From: Bog-532 sp963824545 | Lineage (GTDB): Bacteria; Actinomycetota; Actinomycetes; Streptosporangiales; Streptosporangiaceae | DNA: 64,000 bases | Direction: 5' to 3' | Assembly (NCBI GenBank): GCA_963824545.1 | Contig: CAWGPP010000006.1 | Location: 248,001 to 312,000, forward strand | Shown here: piece by piece, positions 35,732 through 43,464 of the stretch | Layout of the letters: every line of letters begins with the position of its first letter | Numbering within the stretch: the first letter of the stretch is position 1 | Program-made: the position numbers and the translations under genes | Notes under the pieces: generated by a model | Seen by the model: the letters and a program-made list of their open reading frames with translations, nothing else | What the model was told of the DNA's origin: nothing | Database searches by the model: none

Positions 35732-36117
35732 GGCTGGCGGGGCGGGTCATCACCCGCCGGCGTACGTTTCATGTCGTATTCCTCCCCTATGTCAACTGTG
35801 TCCGCATTTCACGTTGGCCCATATCACGCTTACCGGGTGAAATCGGACGCAATTGGTAATACTGCAATTACCCTGCGTTAGTAACGATGATGGTCCGAAC
35901 AGGCGGTGCGCGCAAGTGCATGAAACAAATTTCCCTCATGAAATCCCGGATGGGATTTCATCGTGGCCGATGGTGTTGTATCGTCATGCTTGTCAACGAA
36001 CGGTACGAAGCGAACTCGTTACCGTATGGCATCAGATGATCGGTGATCTGGCAGCATGTGCGGGGCTCTCCGGAGGCCGGCGCGCTCGGCCGGATGGCTC
36101 GAGGGGGTGAGTCGCCG
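35732..36117. promoter_or_regulatory. Divergent regulatory region with hairpin and inverted repeat
   Basis: No gene is present in these 386 bases, which are less GC-rich than average. ATGAAATCCC (35938-35947) pairs perfectly with GGGATTTCAT (35952-35961). ACGGTACGA (36000-36008) and TCGTTACCGT (36016-36025) form an inverted repeat ~95 nt before the XRE start and are a candidate operator for that regulator. The half GATGGGATTTCAT recurs at 38864-38876, upstream of the second module. Confidence 0.5.
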
Positions 36118-36972
36118 ATGACGATGGGACCGACCGTGCGCCGCCGGAGGCTCGGCTCCGAGTTGCGCCGTCTGCGTGAAGCTCACTCGATCAAGCTGGA
36201 GGAAGTGGCCGAGCGCCTGGGCGTGGCCGCCTCGACGCTGTCGCGTATCGAGACGGGTAAGGCCCCGACCAAGTCGGTGTACCTCAGCGCGATGCTGGAG
36301 ATGTACGGCGTCACTGATCCCGGGCAGCGCCAGGTGCTCATTGACATGGCGCGCGAAGGCCACCGCAAGGGCTGGTGGTCGGTCTACGACGACGTGCTGC
36401 CGACCGGGTTCGGCATCTATGTCGGGCTGGAGGCCGAGGCAGCAGGACTGCGCAGTTTTGAGGCAGAAGCGGTGCAGGGCTTGTTCCAGACGCCGGACTA
36501 CGCCCGAGCCATCCTGCGGGAAGTGCAGAGCCGGGACACCGATGAGCAGGTCGAGCGGCTGGTCGACCTGCGGATGAAACGCCAGGACGCGCTGGACCGT
36601 AATCCGCCGCTGGATGTCTGGCTGATCCTGGACGAGGCCGTGATCCGCCGGACCATTGGCGGCCCCGCGGTCATGCGCGGTCAGCTCGAACGGCTGACCG
36701 AGGCGAGCAAGATGCCCAACGTCACGCTGCAGGTGCTGCCGTTCGCCAGCGGCTCGCACGCGGGGCTGAGGGGATCATTCTCCATCCTTGAGTTTCCCGA
36801 ACGCGCCGACGCCGACGTCGCGTACGTTGAGTCTGTCGCCGGGATCATTTACCTGGAGAAGGACCGCGAAGTGCGTATCTGCGCGGAAGCATTCGACCGG
36901 CTCCGGGCGGCAGCCCTGTCGCCGGGTGACTCGGCGGAGCTGATCTCCAGGGCCGCCGACGATCTCTCGTGA
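36118..36972 (+). CDS. XRE-family regulator with DUF5753 domain (module 1)
   Basis: This 284-residue protein has an N-terminal helix-turn-helix (LGSELRRLREAHSIKLEEVA, then STLSRIETGKAP) and a C-terminal DUF5753 domain. DUF5753 is recognisable by FEAEAVQGLFQTPDYARAIL, RQDALDRNPPLDVWLILDE and LQVLPFASGSHAGLRGSFSI. These WhiJ/AbaA-like regulators typically pair with a DUF397 protein, found here 105 nt downstream. The ATG at 36118 has a strong GAGGGGGTGAG site. It is divergent from the HATPase gene; the three make a standard module. Confidence 0.92.
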   Translation: MTMGPTVRRRRLGSELRRLREAHSIKLEEVAERLGVAASTLSRIETGKAPTKSVYLSAMLEMYGVTDPGQRQVLIDMAREGHRKGWWSVYDDVLPTGFGIYVGLEAEAAGLRSFEAEAVQGLFQTPDYARAILREVQSRDTDEQVERLVDLRMKRQDALDRNPPLDVWLILDEAVIRRTIGGPAVMRGQLERLTEASKMPNVTLQVLPFASGSHAGLRGSFSILEFPERADADVAYVESVAGIIYLEKDREVRICAEAFDRLRAAALSPGDSAELISRAADDLS

Positions 36973-37077
36973 CTGGCTCACCAAGGCTAGGCGGCGGCCC
37001 GCGCCCGCTGGGCGCACCGGCCCGCTGCTCATACATGCACACATCACAAGCACGACAACAGTGGGAAGGATTGGCGG

Positions 37078-37284
37078 ATGGAAACCGACCTCGATGGGGT
37101 GCGCTGGTTCAAGAGCAGCGCAAGCAGCACCGGCGGGTGCGTGGAGATAGCGCACCTGCCCGATGGTGGCGTGGCGGTCCGTGACACCAAGGACCGCGCC
37201 AAGACGCCGCACGTCTTCAACCGGCACGAGTGGGAATGCTTCCTGATCGGTGCCAAGAACGGCGAGTTCGACCTTCCTGGCTGA
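37078..37284 (+). CDS. DUF397-domain protein (module 1)
   Basis: This 68-residue protein is one DUF397 domain: VRWFKSSASSTGGCVEIAHL, GGVAVRDTKD and a C-terminal HEWECFLIGAKNGEFD. Members are small partners of the XRE-DUF5753 regulators and may counteract them; the mechanism is not established. It is encoded just downstream of its partner on the same strand, with a GGAAGG-type ribosome site before the ATG. Confidence 0.92.
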   Translation: METDLDGVRWFKSSASSTGGCVEIAHLPDGGVAVRDTKDRAKTPHVFNRHEWECFLIGAKNGEFDLPG

Positions 37285-37318
37285 CCGGCGGCAGGCCCTG
37301 CTGGCAGGGCTGCCGGCC

Positions 37319-37750
37319 TCATCGCGTCCGGGCTTCGTTCCGGGCGTTTGGGGGGGAGTGGCGGGTCCCGCTGAGGGGTAGCGGGACCCGCCACACATTT
37401 TCCGGGAGGGTCTCGGGTGACCGTAACGCCCGGGGCTTCAGCCCGCTGACAAACGCGTCCCAGCGTGCCGCGGTGAAAATGAGCGCGGGCCCCCCGGGAT
37501 ACCGGGAGTCCCGCACGGCGACCGCGCCGCCCGGCAGGGATGCCGTTTCCACGCAGTTGCCGCCGGTTGGGCCGCTCCGGCTGCTCTTTCTCCAGTCGGC
37601 GCCATTGAGATCACGGCCGTGGACAGCGGCGCCCTGAGGATCCCTGCCCGGAGGAGCGCTGCCCCGGACAGCGGCGCCCTGAAGATCACTGCCCGGGAGA
37701 TCCCTGCCCGGAAGGCCGCCCGCGCACATACCAATGCGGATACGGCTCAT
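37319..37750 (-). CDS. DUF397-domain protein with pentapeptide-like N-terminus (module 2)
   Basis: This 143-residue protein overlaps the second XRE gene by 4 nt (ATGA). The DUF397 domain occupies about residues 48-110 (DWRKSSRSGPTGGNCVETAS, GGAVAVRDSRYPGG, ARWDAFVSGLK). It is preceded by ~45 residues of near-pentapeptide repeats (GRDLPGSDLQGAAVRG..., GRDPQGAAVHGRDLNGADW), which is unusual for DUF397 proteins. The C-terminal ~30 residues are encoded through the hairpin at 37359-37393. Pentapeptide repeats often form beta-helical rods; a binding role is conceivable but unproven. Confidence 0.8.
   Translation of the reverse strand: MSRIRIGMCAGGLPGRDLPGSDLQGAAVRGSAPPGRDPQGAAVHGRDLNGADWRKSSRSGPTGGNCVETASLPGGAVAVRDSRYPGGPALIFTAARWDAFVSGLKPRALRSPETLPENVWRVPLPLSGTRHSPPNARNEARTR
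37359..37393. terminator. Bidirectional hairpin between the converging DUF397 genes
   Basis: TGGCGGGTCCCGCT and AGCGGGACCCGCCA form a perfect 14-bp stem with a 7-nt loop. It sits 75 nt past the end of the plus-strand DUF397 gene and within the 3' end of the minus-strand one, so it could end transcription from both sides. Confidence 0.75.
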
Positions 37751-38607
37751 TGCTCTTCTTCCAGCTCGCTGATGATCGATTTCAGGATGTCCGGGGTCAC
37801 GGCCGGCTGCGCGCTGACGATGCTCAGGCGTTCCATCGCCAGCATGTACTGATCCACGTCGGACTGCTTGTCCATGTACAGGGCGCTGGTCAGGTGCTCG
37901 ACGTAGACGATGTCGGGCAGCTCGCGGTCGCCGAAGCGCAGCACGCTGAAGCCGCTCGGGACCGCGTGCCCCCCGACGCCGTACGGCACTACCTGGAGCG
38001 TCAGGTTGGGCCGTTCGCACGCCTCAAGCAGGTACTGGATCTGGGCCCGCTGGGTCCCGGCGTCGCTGACCGGGCGCCGCAGCGCCGGCTCCTCGATGAT
38101 CACCCACAGCTTCAGGTCACCGCGCTCGAAGCGGCGCTGCCGTTCCTTGCGGATCAGCACGTGCCGTTCGGCGTCCTCGGGGGAGAAGTCGCCCAGAGCC
38201 AGGACCGCGGCTGCGTACTGCTCCGTCTGCAGCAGGCCGGGCACGAACTGTGGCTCATAGAGCCGGATGGACGCCGCGGACTCCTCCATCCCGACGTAGG
38301 TGGTGAACCATTCGGGCAGGATGTCGGTGTGCCGGTGCCACCAGCCCGGGCGGTTCGCCTGCTCCGCCAGGGTCAGCAGTTGCTCCCGCTCGTCGCGCTC
38401 GACGCCGTAATAGGTCAGCAGGTCGAGGATATCGATTTCCCTGATCGCATTCCGGCCCAGCTCGATCCGGCTGATCTTGGATTCTGATCCGCGAATGACC
38501 TTTGCGGCCTGCTGGGCGGAAATGCCCCGGCCCTCCCGCAATCGTCGCAAGTGCGTGCCGAGGAGGATACGAAGGACGGTCGGTCCGTGTGCCGCCTCCG
38601 TCATCAT
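37747..38607 (-). CDS. XRE-family regulator with DUF5753 domain (module 2)
   Basis: This 286-residue regulator has the same layout as module 1: helix-turn-helix (LGTHLRRLREGRGISAQQAA, SESKISRIELGRN) then DUF5753 (YEPQFVPGLLQTEQYAAAVL, RKERQRRFERGDLKLWVII, LTLQVVPYGVGGHAVPSGFS). Two adjacent ATGs (38607, 38604) are possible starts. The frame is open to 38706, but the region before 38607 has no family similarity. It is translationally coupled to the DUF397 gene downstream, and a 12-bp inverted repeat lies ~100 nt upstream. Confidence 0.92.
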   Translation of the reverse strand: MMTEAAHGPTVLRILLGTHLRRLREGRGISAQQAAKVIRGSESKISRIELGRNAIREIDILDLLTYYGVERDEREQLLTLAEQANRPGWWHRHTDILPEWFTTYVGMEESAASIRLYEPQFVPGLLQTEQYAAAVLALGDFSPEDAERHVLIRKERQRRFERGDLKLWVIIEEPALRRPVSDAGTQRAQIQYLLEACERPNLTLQVVPYGVGGHAVPSGFSVLRFGDRELPDIVYVEHLTSALYMDKQSDVDQYMLAMERLSIVSAQPAVTPDILKSIISELEEEQ

Positions 38608-38706
38608 CAGACTCACCTGTCCTTCCCGGATCGCTATATGGCGATCCGCGTGGCTGGTCACCACGGCTGCGGGCTCCGGATGCCAGGTCGGTGGTACGAC
38701 CGGCAA

Positions 38707-38776
38707 GACAGTTTTGTCGTTACCGGCTACACTGACGTCCGGACAAACATGTCACGAATAGTAAGACAAAACTGTC
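38707..38776. promoter_or_regulatory. Inverted 12-bp sites upstream of XRE module 2
   Basis: GACAGTTTTGTC (38707-38718) and GACAAAACTGTC (38765-38776) are exact inverted copies 46 bp apart. Each is flanked by TAA or GTTA bases that extend the match. This arrangement, with few chance explanations in such GC-rich DNA, suggests paired operator sites for a regulator, most simply the adjacent XRE protein. Confidence 0.65.
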
Positions 38777-39399
38777 ACCCAGAAGTGTCCCACCCATGCA
38801 CATCATTGGCGCAATTGCGTTCCGCGCTTTGGCACTCCGCCGTGCCAAAGCAATCATAACGCAGATGGGATTTCATGCCATGCCCTCTGCCGCCTGGCCG
38901 GCAGGTTGCGTCACGCAACTTGTGAATCCATTAAGTGCGTTTTCGCTCAAAGCTGGCCGTGGAATCCCGCTCGTCCGGGCCGGCTGGATCCGGTCGGCCA
39001 GGCGACGGTGCCCGCGTCCAGCGGGCGAACCCGGCGCGGCGACCTCGGCATCCTGGAGCCTACGGCCCGGAGGCCGCCGCCCGCCGAAACCCCGCGGGCC
39101 GCCAGTGCCGCCAGGACCGCCGGGGCCGGCTGCGCCGCGGATCCGGGCCGACCCGGGGCCGGAGCCCGGCGCCCCCCGGTGCCACGGTGGCCGCCCCCCC
39201 GGCCGGCTAGCGTTGCGCTCACAATGGCCGGGCCTGGGCCGATAGGGCCATCCAAGCCCGTCCAGCCGTTCCAGCCGAATGCGGCGCCGCACTCCCCTCG
39301 GCGCGCCGTGATAACTGCTCCATTTATGTGCGGGCCGGCCTGGCCGCAATGCACGTGTTCAGCGCACTTTCCTTATCACGGCTTTCACGGAGTAATACG
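38777..39399. other. Gene-free region with a 10-bp hairpin
   Basis: No convincing gene is seen over these ~620 bases; frames here are GC-rich shadows. GCTTTGGCAC (38826-38835) pairs perfectly with GTGCCAAAGC (38842-38851) across a 6-nt loop. GTTGCG-TCA-CGCAAC lies near 38905. The last ~60 bases are less GC-rich and probably hold the methyltransferase promoter. Confidence 0.5.
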
Positions 39400-40206
39400 G
39401 TGACCGAAAACGAGGGCTGGAGAAAGAAATTCAGGCCCGACATACCGAGCACAGCCCGGATTTACGATTACCTGCTGGGCGGCAAGGACAATTACCCGGC
39501 CGACCGGGCGGCGGCCGAGGAGATCGCCCAGGTGCTGCCGGACGTGCGTACCTCGTGCCAGCGGAACCGCGCGTTCCTGGGCCGGGCCGTCCGCTTCCTG
39601 GCCGCCGAGCGCGGCATCCGGCAGTTCATCGACATCGGGACCGGGCTGCCGACCGTGCGTAACGTGCACGAGGTCGCCCACGGCGCGGCGCCCGGCAGCC
39701 ACGTGGTCTACGTGGACAACGACCCGGTGGTCCTGGCCCACGGCCGGCATCTGCTGCACGGCCTGGCCGGCGCCACGATCCTGGAGCATGACCTGCGCGA
39801 GCCGGACGACATCCTCGCCGATCCGGGCTTGCGCGCGCTCATCGATTTCGAGGAGCCGGTCGCCGTGCTGCTGGTGGCCGTGCTGCACTTCATCCCCGAC
39901 CAGGACGACCCGGCGGGCATCATCAGGAAGCTGCTCGAGCCGTTCCCGGCCGGCAGTTACCTGGCCGTGTCGCACGGCACCGCTGACGCGGTGCCGGAGG
40001 TCAACGAGGCGGCTGCGGTCTACGAGCAGGCCACGACGTCCGCGCACGTCCGCGGCCGGGATCACCTCCTGCGGCTGGTCGATGGCCTGGACCTGGTGGA
40101 GCCGGGGATCGTCTGGCTGCCTGAATGGCGTCCCGATCCCGGCGACGGCCCGCCGGCCGGCCCGGCGGAGGCGTATCTCTACGCGCTGCTGGCCCGCAAG
40201 CCCTGA
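39400..40206 (+). CDS. SAM-dependent methyltransferase (DUF574 type)
   Basis: This 268-residue protein belongs to the actinobacterial DUF574 methyltransferase-like family. It begins with the family signature PSTARIYDYLLGGKDNYPAD, then has the SAM-binding loop FIDIGTGLPT, the acidic strand end VVYVDNDPVVLAH, and LLVAVLHFIPDQDDPAGII. Substrates are unknown; the family is frequent near regulatory and secondary-metabolite genes. The GTG at 39400 has GGAG 8 nt upstream and gives the usual family start; the frame is open 72 nt further. Confidence 0.9.
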   Translation: MTENEGWRKKFRPDIPSTARIYDYLLGGKDNYPADRAAAEEIAQVLPDVRTSCQRNRAFLGRAVRFLAAERGIRQFIDIGTGLPTVRNVHEVAHGAAPGSHVVYVDNDPVVLAHGRHLLHGLAGATILEHDLREPDDILADPGLRALIDFEEPVAVLLVAVLHFIPDQDDPAGIIRKLLEPFPAGSYLAVSHGTADAVPEVNEAAAVYEQATTSAHVRGRDHLLRLVDGLDLVEPGIVWLPEWRPDPGDGPPAGPAEAYLYALLARKP

Positions 40207-40405
40207 CCAGGGCGGCGCACGGGATCTCGGCCCCGACGCGCAGGCCGGCGACTGGATTCCGTCCGCTGAGCGGCTGGCCGCCCTGAACAGTATCGTCCCG
40301 CTAACGCACGAGGGTTATTAACGGCGCGGGTCGCCGTCCCCGGGCCGCCCGCCGCACCGCCGGCGGTACCGGCCGCCCACCGGGCGGGCGCCGGGCGAGG
40401 CGCGG

Positions 40406-41242
40406 CTAGCTGCCCGCCACGGCGTGCTGGTACAGCGCCTTGACGGCGGAGCCGAAGACCGCCGAATAGGAGACGGCCGTGTCGTCGCCGCCCTGCTCGT
40501 AACCGCCGATGACGCCCATCACGGTGCCCTGGCCGGTGGCCTGGTCGATCCGGACGAGGAACGGGCCGCCGCTGGTGCCGTTCGGGTAGCCGCCGCAGTC
40601 GAACTCCAGCTGGGTGGCGGTGAAGGCCCTGGTCCGGTTCTGGCACACCACCGGCTCGCGGGCGCCGTTCGGATAGCCGATCACCCGCGTCAGCAGGGCC
40701 GGCGGCAGGCCGGTGCCGAGTTCCTCCGCGCCGGTCACGTCCTCGATCGGGGTGCTCGTGTCGTTGTCGCTGACCTTCAGGAAGGCGACGTCGTCGTCCT
40801 GGCTGGCGGACGCCTGCCAGGCCTGGTCGGTGAACACGCGTGAGACGGGCCATATGCCGTAGGGCTGCTGGCCGTCGTCGTAACCGGGCACGAACGCGAT
40901 GGCCCCGGTCGTGCCGGTGACGCAGTGCGCCGCCGTCACGAGCAGGTCGCCGTGCGGGCTCTGGATCACACTGGCGGTGCAGAAGTGGGTCCCGAGCTTG
41001 CCGCCGGCGAGCGTGAACAGCGCGCCGACGGCCGGGGTACCGCCGAAGGGCTTCCCGTTGCGCGACGCGGAGGGCCCGAGCCCGACCACGTGCGCGAGCC
41101 GGGCGACCAGGGTGCCGGTGCCACCGTCGGCCGGAGTGGCGAAGACGATCGCGATCATGGCGAGCACCGTCGTGCCGACCACGCGGACGGAACGCAGGCC
41201 CAGCCACCGGAACCTGGAAAACCTGCGGTTCTCCGGACGCAT
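40406..41242 (-). CDS. Secreted trypsin-like serine protease
   Basis: This 278-residue protein has an N-terminal basic stretch and hydrophobic segment (VVGTTVLAMIAIVFATPADG) that should direct export or anchoring. The chymotrypsin fold follows. The catalytic triad is visible as His in LLVTAAHCVTG, Asp in DDDVAFLKV and Ser in GYPNGTSGGPF. Cysteines in FCTASV and AAHCV, and in VVCQNR and FDCGGY, could form the usual disulfides. The ATG at 41242 has a GAGGGAGG site. The frame is open ~320 nt upstream, but that part lacks homology. Confidence 0.9.
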   Translation of the reverse strand: MRPENRRFSRFRWLGLRSVRVVGTTVLAMIAIVFATPADGGTGTLVARLAHVVGLGPSASRNGKPFGGTPAVGALFTLAGGKLGTHFCTASVIQSPHGDLLVTAAHCVTGTTGAIAFVPGYDDGQQPYGIWPVSRVFTDQAWQASASQDDDVAFLKVSDNDTSTPIEDVTGAEELGTGLPPALLTRVIGYPNGAREPVVCQNRTRAFTATQLEFDCGGYPNGTSGGPFLVRIDQATGQGTVMGVIGGYEQGGDDTAVSYSAVFGSAVKALYQHAVAGS

Positions 41243-41595
41243 AGCCTCCCTCTCTGCCGCCCCTGGCGCACGGGCCCGCCCCGGGCCTGATCCCTTTGGT
41301 TCCCTGTTGACCGGTATCGATGCCGAATTGTGACGTTCCCTTATTGTGGCGGACGGATCAAGCCGGGGCCAGGAGAAACACCTGTGAGAATGCTCAAAGC
41401 TTCCTGGGGGACATCGGCGGTCCCTGGTGTCCGGATCCGTGCCCGTGGCGCGCCGCGGCCTCGGCGCTATCTCGGGCGCTTCACGCCCGGCCCTGCGGAA
41501 ACGCCCCCTGAAGCAGGCCGGACGTAGTGCTCCAGCGGGAGAACCCCGTGCCCTGCGGTCCACTGCTGGACGGCGACCCGGATCGCGCTAACCGT
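41243..41595. other. Gene-free stretch between protease and CBM2 protein
   Basis: I see no gene here. The part near 41310-41360 is AT-richer and probably contains the protease promoter on the minus strand. No terminator was recognised. Confidence 0.4.
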
Positions 41596-42660
41596 TCAGT
41601 GGCAGGCGACGTTGTTGAACGAGCACTCGGCCGGGGTGATCGTCGGGCCGGACCCGAAGATCGTTACGACGATCGTGCCGCCGGGCGCGATGGACAGGTC
41701 ATCGGGCGCCGGGCTGAGGAACAGCACGTCATCCTGATCCGAGATCTCGGCGTTCTGCACGGCGGAGACCGTGTCGTACGGCAGCGCGACCACCAGCTGC
41801 CAGTTGGTGATCGCGGCGCTGCTGCGGTTGACCACCGTCACCTGGCCGGTGAACTGGCCGCCGGAGCCGGGTGTGACGCTGTAGGTGGCGGTGAACGGCG
41901 ACGTGGCCTGGGCCGCCGGGGTGGTCCGTGGCTGCGGTGCGGCGGCCGGGGGAGTGGCCGCCGCGGTGCCGGTGCCCTGGGCGTGGTGGCGGGCCGCCGG
42001 CCCCGTGGCGGGTGCCGCCGGGGACGTGACCGTGCCGGGCGGGACCGCGGCGGAGCTGGGGATGGGGAACTGGCACTGCGGGCAGACTCCGCCCTGCGCG
42101 CCGGGGGCGACGCCGAGCGCGCCCAGCAGGGCGGGCACGCCCAGGAAGCCCGCGATCGCGACGACCGCCAGCCCGCCGGCCGCGACGGTGAGCCGGCCCC
42201 GGTTCTGGTACCACGGCCGGGGCGGCGGCTCGTGGTTGACACCTATCTTCGGCCAGGGGCCCGGGGTGAGCCGTGGTCCGGAGAACAGCCCGAGGTCACC
42301 GATGACCACCGTGTCCTCGCCGTGGCGGCACCCCGGCTCATAGGGCGGGTCCGCCGGGGCTGCTGGGGCCATGGGAGCCGCCGGGGACGGGCTGTACCAG
42401 GCTCCGGCTCCGCTCTCGCCGGTCCCGCTCTCGCCGCGGATGTGCACCCGGGTGCCATCCGAAACCAGCCCGCCAGGCCAAGCGGCTCCGCCAGGCTCAA
42501 CGGCCCCGCCAGGCTCAACGGCCCCGCCAGGCCCAGCGGGCCCGGCTGGCGGCTCGTCGTCGCCGAGCAGGCTGGTGTGCCGGCCCGCCGGCCGGTGCCG
42601 GGTGAGCCGCGGAGCCGGGTGCGGCCGGGTGGCCCGCAGCGCCGGGAAGTGGCTGCCCAT
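41596..42660 (-). CDS. Membrane-anchored protein with C-terminal CBM2-like domain
   Basis: This 354-residue protein has a Pro/Gly-rich cytoplasmic N-terminal half (with an EPGGAVEPGGAAWPGG repeat). One membrane span follows (LTVAAGGLAVVAIAGFLGVPA), then a Pro/Ala/Thr-rich linker, then a beta-sandwich domain (FTATYSVTPGSGGQFTGQVT, AITNWQLVVALPYD). That domain matches the carbohydrate-binding CBM2/cellulose-binding pattern, including the conserved INNWQL-type tryptophan. A CPQC pair sits just outside the membrane. No catalytic domain is present. It may bind polysaccharide at the cell surface; the protease nearby may be unrelated. Confidence 0.75.
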   Translation of the reverse strand: MGSHFPALRATRPHPAPRLTRHRPAGRHTSLLGDDEPPAGPAGPGGAVEPGGAVEPGGAAWPGGLVSDGTRVHIRGESGTGESGAGAWYSPSPAAPMAPAAPADPPYEPGCRHGEDTVVIGDLGLFSGPRLTPGPWPKIGVNHEPPPRPWYQNRGRLTVAAGGLAVVAIAGFLGVPALLGALGVAPGAQGGVCPQCQFPIPSSAAVPPGTVTSPAAPATGPAARHHAQGTGTAAATPPAAAPQPRTTPAAQATSPFTATYSVTPGSGGQFTGQVTVVNRSSAAITNWQLVVALPYDTVSAVQNAEISDQDDVLFLSPAPDDLSIAPGGTIVVTIFGSGPTITPAECSFNNVACH

Positions 42661-42943
42661 GTAACGGTGCCGCCGTCGCGGCAGGCGTGCGGATCATCGT
42701 CGTCCCGGGTCCGCAGGAACTATCGTCCACACGCCGATTGTGCACTGGTGAGTAACATCCGTGGTTAATTTGGCACGATGCGATAAGAACTTCGTTATAA
42801 CTCGTGAAATAAGCAAAGAAGCAGGTGAAGCCGGGGAGGTCGGCCGGGTCGGCCAATCCGCGGCCGGCAGGCCAATCCGGGGGTCCGCTAATCGGAGGGC
42901 TTCGGCCAACCGGGGACGTCGGCTCCTCTGCAGGCTACCGAGA
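42661..42943. other. Gene-free stretch upstream of the CBM2-type gene
   Basis: No gene is seen. The 42,750-42,830 part is AT-rich (GATAAGAACTTCGTTATAAC) and is a likely promoter area for the minus-strand gene. The 42,835-42,910 part has short GGTCGGCC and GCCAATCCG repeats. Confidence 0.4.
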
Positions 42944-43001
42944 CTTACCGGCAGAGTTTGGCCGCCGGCAGCATATGCCGGGCAGAAACTCTGCCCGTAA
43001 G
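42944..43001. repeat. Dispersed stem-loop element, copy A
   Basis: CTTACCGGCAGAGTTT and AAACTCTGCCCGTAAG are complementary with one mismatch, around a 26-nt loop that itself contains GGCAG and TATGCC. A closely related stem-loop with the same CGGGCAGAGTTT/AAACTCTGCCCG arms occurs at 55440-55490. Confidence 0.8.
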
Positions 43002-43026
43002 CGCTGGACGCCGTAACCGGGGTCGG

Positions 43027-43464
43027 CTAACCGGACGGGCGGTCGGCTCGCCGGGGGTCGGGCCGGTCGATGCTCCAGTGCGGGGCGACGGTCGCCATCC
43101 AGGCCGGACGGTCCGTTTCGTCGCCCGCCTGCCCGAGGGAGCCGGGCGGGTCGCGCCGGTCGCCCGCCCCGCCAGGCCCGGGCGCCTCCGGCGGCCCGAT
43201 CGTCCCGTCGCCGCCGCCCATCTCGGCCACGCCGCTGCTGCCGGGCACGCGCAGCCATTTGCCGTCGCCGAAGTTGACCTTGAGCACCGCGTCGCTCCGC
43301 CGGGAGGGCGTGAGCAGCGGCCGCAGGGTGGTCAGCAGGGACAGTTCAGCCGCGCGGGCCGTCCGGTTGCCCGAACGCACCGCGGAGAACGTCGCCACGG
43401 CCAGCACGAGCGTGCCCAGGGCGGTGGCGAGGCTGGCCACCGTCGCCCAGTCGGCGGATGTCAC
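43027..43464 (-). CDS. Small membrane-anchored protein of unknown function, C-terminus possibly truncated
   Basis: The GTG at 43464 overlaps the stop of the upstream aldo/keto reductase gene (GTGA), giving a 145-residue product. It begins VTSADWATVASLATALGTLV with one membrane span, then a conserved-looking segment (SGNRTARAAELSLLTTLRPL, WLRVPGSSGVAEM). In similar actinobacterial proteins, as I recall them, that segment is followed by a structured domain. Here it runs instead into Gly/Pro-rich sequence, so a frameshift or truncation near 43215 is possible. I do not know its role. Confidence 0.6.
   Translation of the reverse strand: MTSADWATVASLATALGTLVLAVATFSAVRSGNRTARAAELSLLTTLRPLLTPSRRSDAVLKVNFGDGKWLRVPGSSGVAEMGGGDGTIGPPEAPGPGGAGDRRDPPGSLGQAGDETDRPAWMATVAPHWSIDRPDPRRADRPSG

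Noticed and set aside
39066..39200. G/C-rich direct repeats considered as a CRISPR or VNTR
   Set aside because: The apparent repeats are simple GC-rich runs without a regular unit.
38796..39354. Several overlapping ORFs in the gap before the methyltransferase gene
   Set aside because: They are low complexity, Pro/Arg/Gly-rich, lack ribosome sites and overlap each other on both strands; no family is recognised.
40207..40405. A possible short coding tail after the methyltransferase
   Set aside because: A frame reading DWIPSAERLAALNSIVPL is open but has no start or ribosome site; it was not supported as a gene.
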